Program-made: the position numbers and the translations under genes
Assembly: GCA_052174535.1 (NCBI GenBank)
Contig: JBQMRQ010000042.1
Location: forward strand, 1 to 6,767
Direction of reading: 5' to 3'
Length of the DNA stretch: 6,767 nt
DNA from: Arsenophonus sp052174535
Lineage (GTDB): Bacteria > Pseudomonadota > Gammaproteobacteria > Enterobacterales > Enterobacteriaceae
The notes under the pieces: generated by a model
What the model was told of the DNA's origin: nothing
Seen by the model: the letters and a program-made list of their open reading frames with translations, nothing else
Database searches by the model: none
Shown here: positions 6,020-6,767 of the stretch, piece by piece
Position numbering within the stretch: position 1 is the first letter of the stretch
Layout of the letters: each line of letters opens with the position of its first letter

Positions 6020-6767
6020 TTATGCTCCACTCTGATACTTCATAAATCTCTTCTCCATACTTAAATTAAACGTTGTTTATGATCAGAGTTACAGCAGGTT
6101 AAATACCCTGAGGCGGTGTTAGTGTTTCTTAACAGACGGAAGAAACTTAAATACTATTGAAAGGATTATTTTACTGAATCATAGTCCTTCAAGTGTCGCT
6201 TTTCATAACCTCATTGTTGAAAAATTTGATTCAATCTAATTCGTCCTTCTTTATGATGCCTAGTGCACTGACGAAAAATCGTAGAATATCCAGCCACATT
6301 TCTCTCGATCTTTCTCCAACTTCTTCATCGCTGCAGAAGACTTCACTAAAAATCTTCCAAACAAAATATTAAGGGATTTATTATCGTATCACGGGTCTCT
6401 GATAGCCATATTTCTCTTACTGCAGATCAAATTTTAACTTTTGGTTGTATGGTTTTTGGGAGTAAAGGAAACATATAAGCTATTTTATGTATTAAAACAG
6501 TGTTTGTTTTGAGTGTTACAAGAATATTTTGCTATATATATTTCAAAAACTAAGGGTATCAGTACCCTCCTCTGTACAAGATTGGGAGATATGATTAAAA
6601 TATGTGCTAACAGGGGATTGAGAAAGTTCAGATCAATTCACTTCTGACTTTTGATAGCTATCTTTAATCGCAACAAGTCTCCTTACGTTCATAGTCTAGT
6701 AAGGCTGATAATGACCTAGCAGGAAAAGGTAATTATCTTCCCTAACAGAATAATATATGCCTTCAGA
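6020..6767 (-). pseudogene. IS256-family transposase pseudogene, C-terminal two thirds in window
   Basis: Read on the - strand from the right edge: SEGIYYSVREDNYLFLLG, then LVAIKDSYQKSEV, matches the family block (A/V)DGIYF-VRLED--CLLV-IG...ELVA--DGYRES. The catalytic Asp before G is now Glu in this reading (SEG for xDG). Further on come LYSQKPYNQKLKF and, over about 6340-6240, SDEEVGERSREMWLDILRFF in a shifted frame of the Glu-domain lead-in. RTN-stop-IESNF follows, a remnant of RTTNPIESTF. The C-terminal tail ends in tcagagtggagc as in copy 1. Several stops and frame changes make it non-functional. The N-terminal third lies outside the window. Confidence 0.82.

Larger units (their letters stand above)
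5993..6767 (-). mobile_element. Degenerate IS256-family insertion sequence, partial (copy 2, inverted)
   Basis: The reverse complement of 6767-5993 aligns with about 1007-1771 of copy 1 along its whole length, with small indels. Landmarks include gaaggcat-tatt, ttttcgtcagtgca/tttctcgtcagcaca and tcagagtggagc. By comparison with copy 1, about 640 bp of this element lies beyond the right edge. It interrupts rseB. The two copies differ at many sites, so they were inserted long ago or were already different members of the family. Confidence 0.85.

Noticed and set aside
1..6767. CRISPR array, tRNA, rRNA, riboswitch, toxin-antitoxin pair or defence system
   Set aside because: I saw no regularly spaced repeats, no tRNA-like cloverleaf with a T-arm, no rRNA signature and no intact protein pair. 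The only intact gene is rpoE.

Overview
The window looks like chromosome of a host-restricted gammaproteobacterium whose genome is being eroded, most likely an Enterobacterales insect symbiont related to Serratia. It is strongly AT-rich. Only one gene is clearly intact, rpoE at 4356-4931. Almost everything else is readable as decayed genes, with stop codons and frameshifts every few tens of codons. The gene order nadB (divergent) - rpoE - rseA - rseB is the standard enterobacterial order, and the RpoE protein is close to the Escherichia/Serratia/Yersinia sequence. A Serratia symbiotica-like genome (low GC, very low coding density) is my best guess. It is inference from style and synteny, not a proven assignment.

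Layout from left to right. Positions 1-367 hold nothing I recognise. A degraded but nearly full-length IS256-family insertion sequence occupies about 368-1771, with terminal inverted repeats and a transposase relic on the + strand. Positions 1772-2468 are decayed sequence with a possible IS481-like transposase fragment on the - strand. A full-length nadB pseudogene (L-aspartate oxidase) lies on the - strand at about 2469-4098. The nadB-rpoE intergenic region (4099-4355) carries the rpoE control region, including a short possible leader ORF and a Shine-Dalgarno sequence. rpoE (sigma E) is intact at 4356-4931. An rseA pseudogene (anti-sigma E) follows at about 4963-5604, then an rseB pseudogene at about 5604-5992. 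rseB is cut off by a second, inverted IS256-family relic that starts at about 5993 and runs off the right edge.

The biological point is that the alternative sigma factor for envelope stress is kept under visible selection while both proteins that normally hold it inactive (RseA) and sense the signal (RseB) are destroyed. If rpoE is expressed, the sigma factor would be free of its usual anti-sigma control, so output would have to be set by transcription, translation or protein turnover. The two IS256 relics lie in inverted orientation on either side of the nadB-rpoE-rseA-rseB block.
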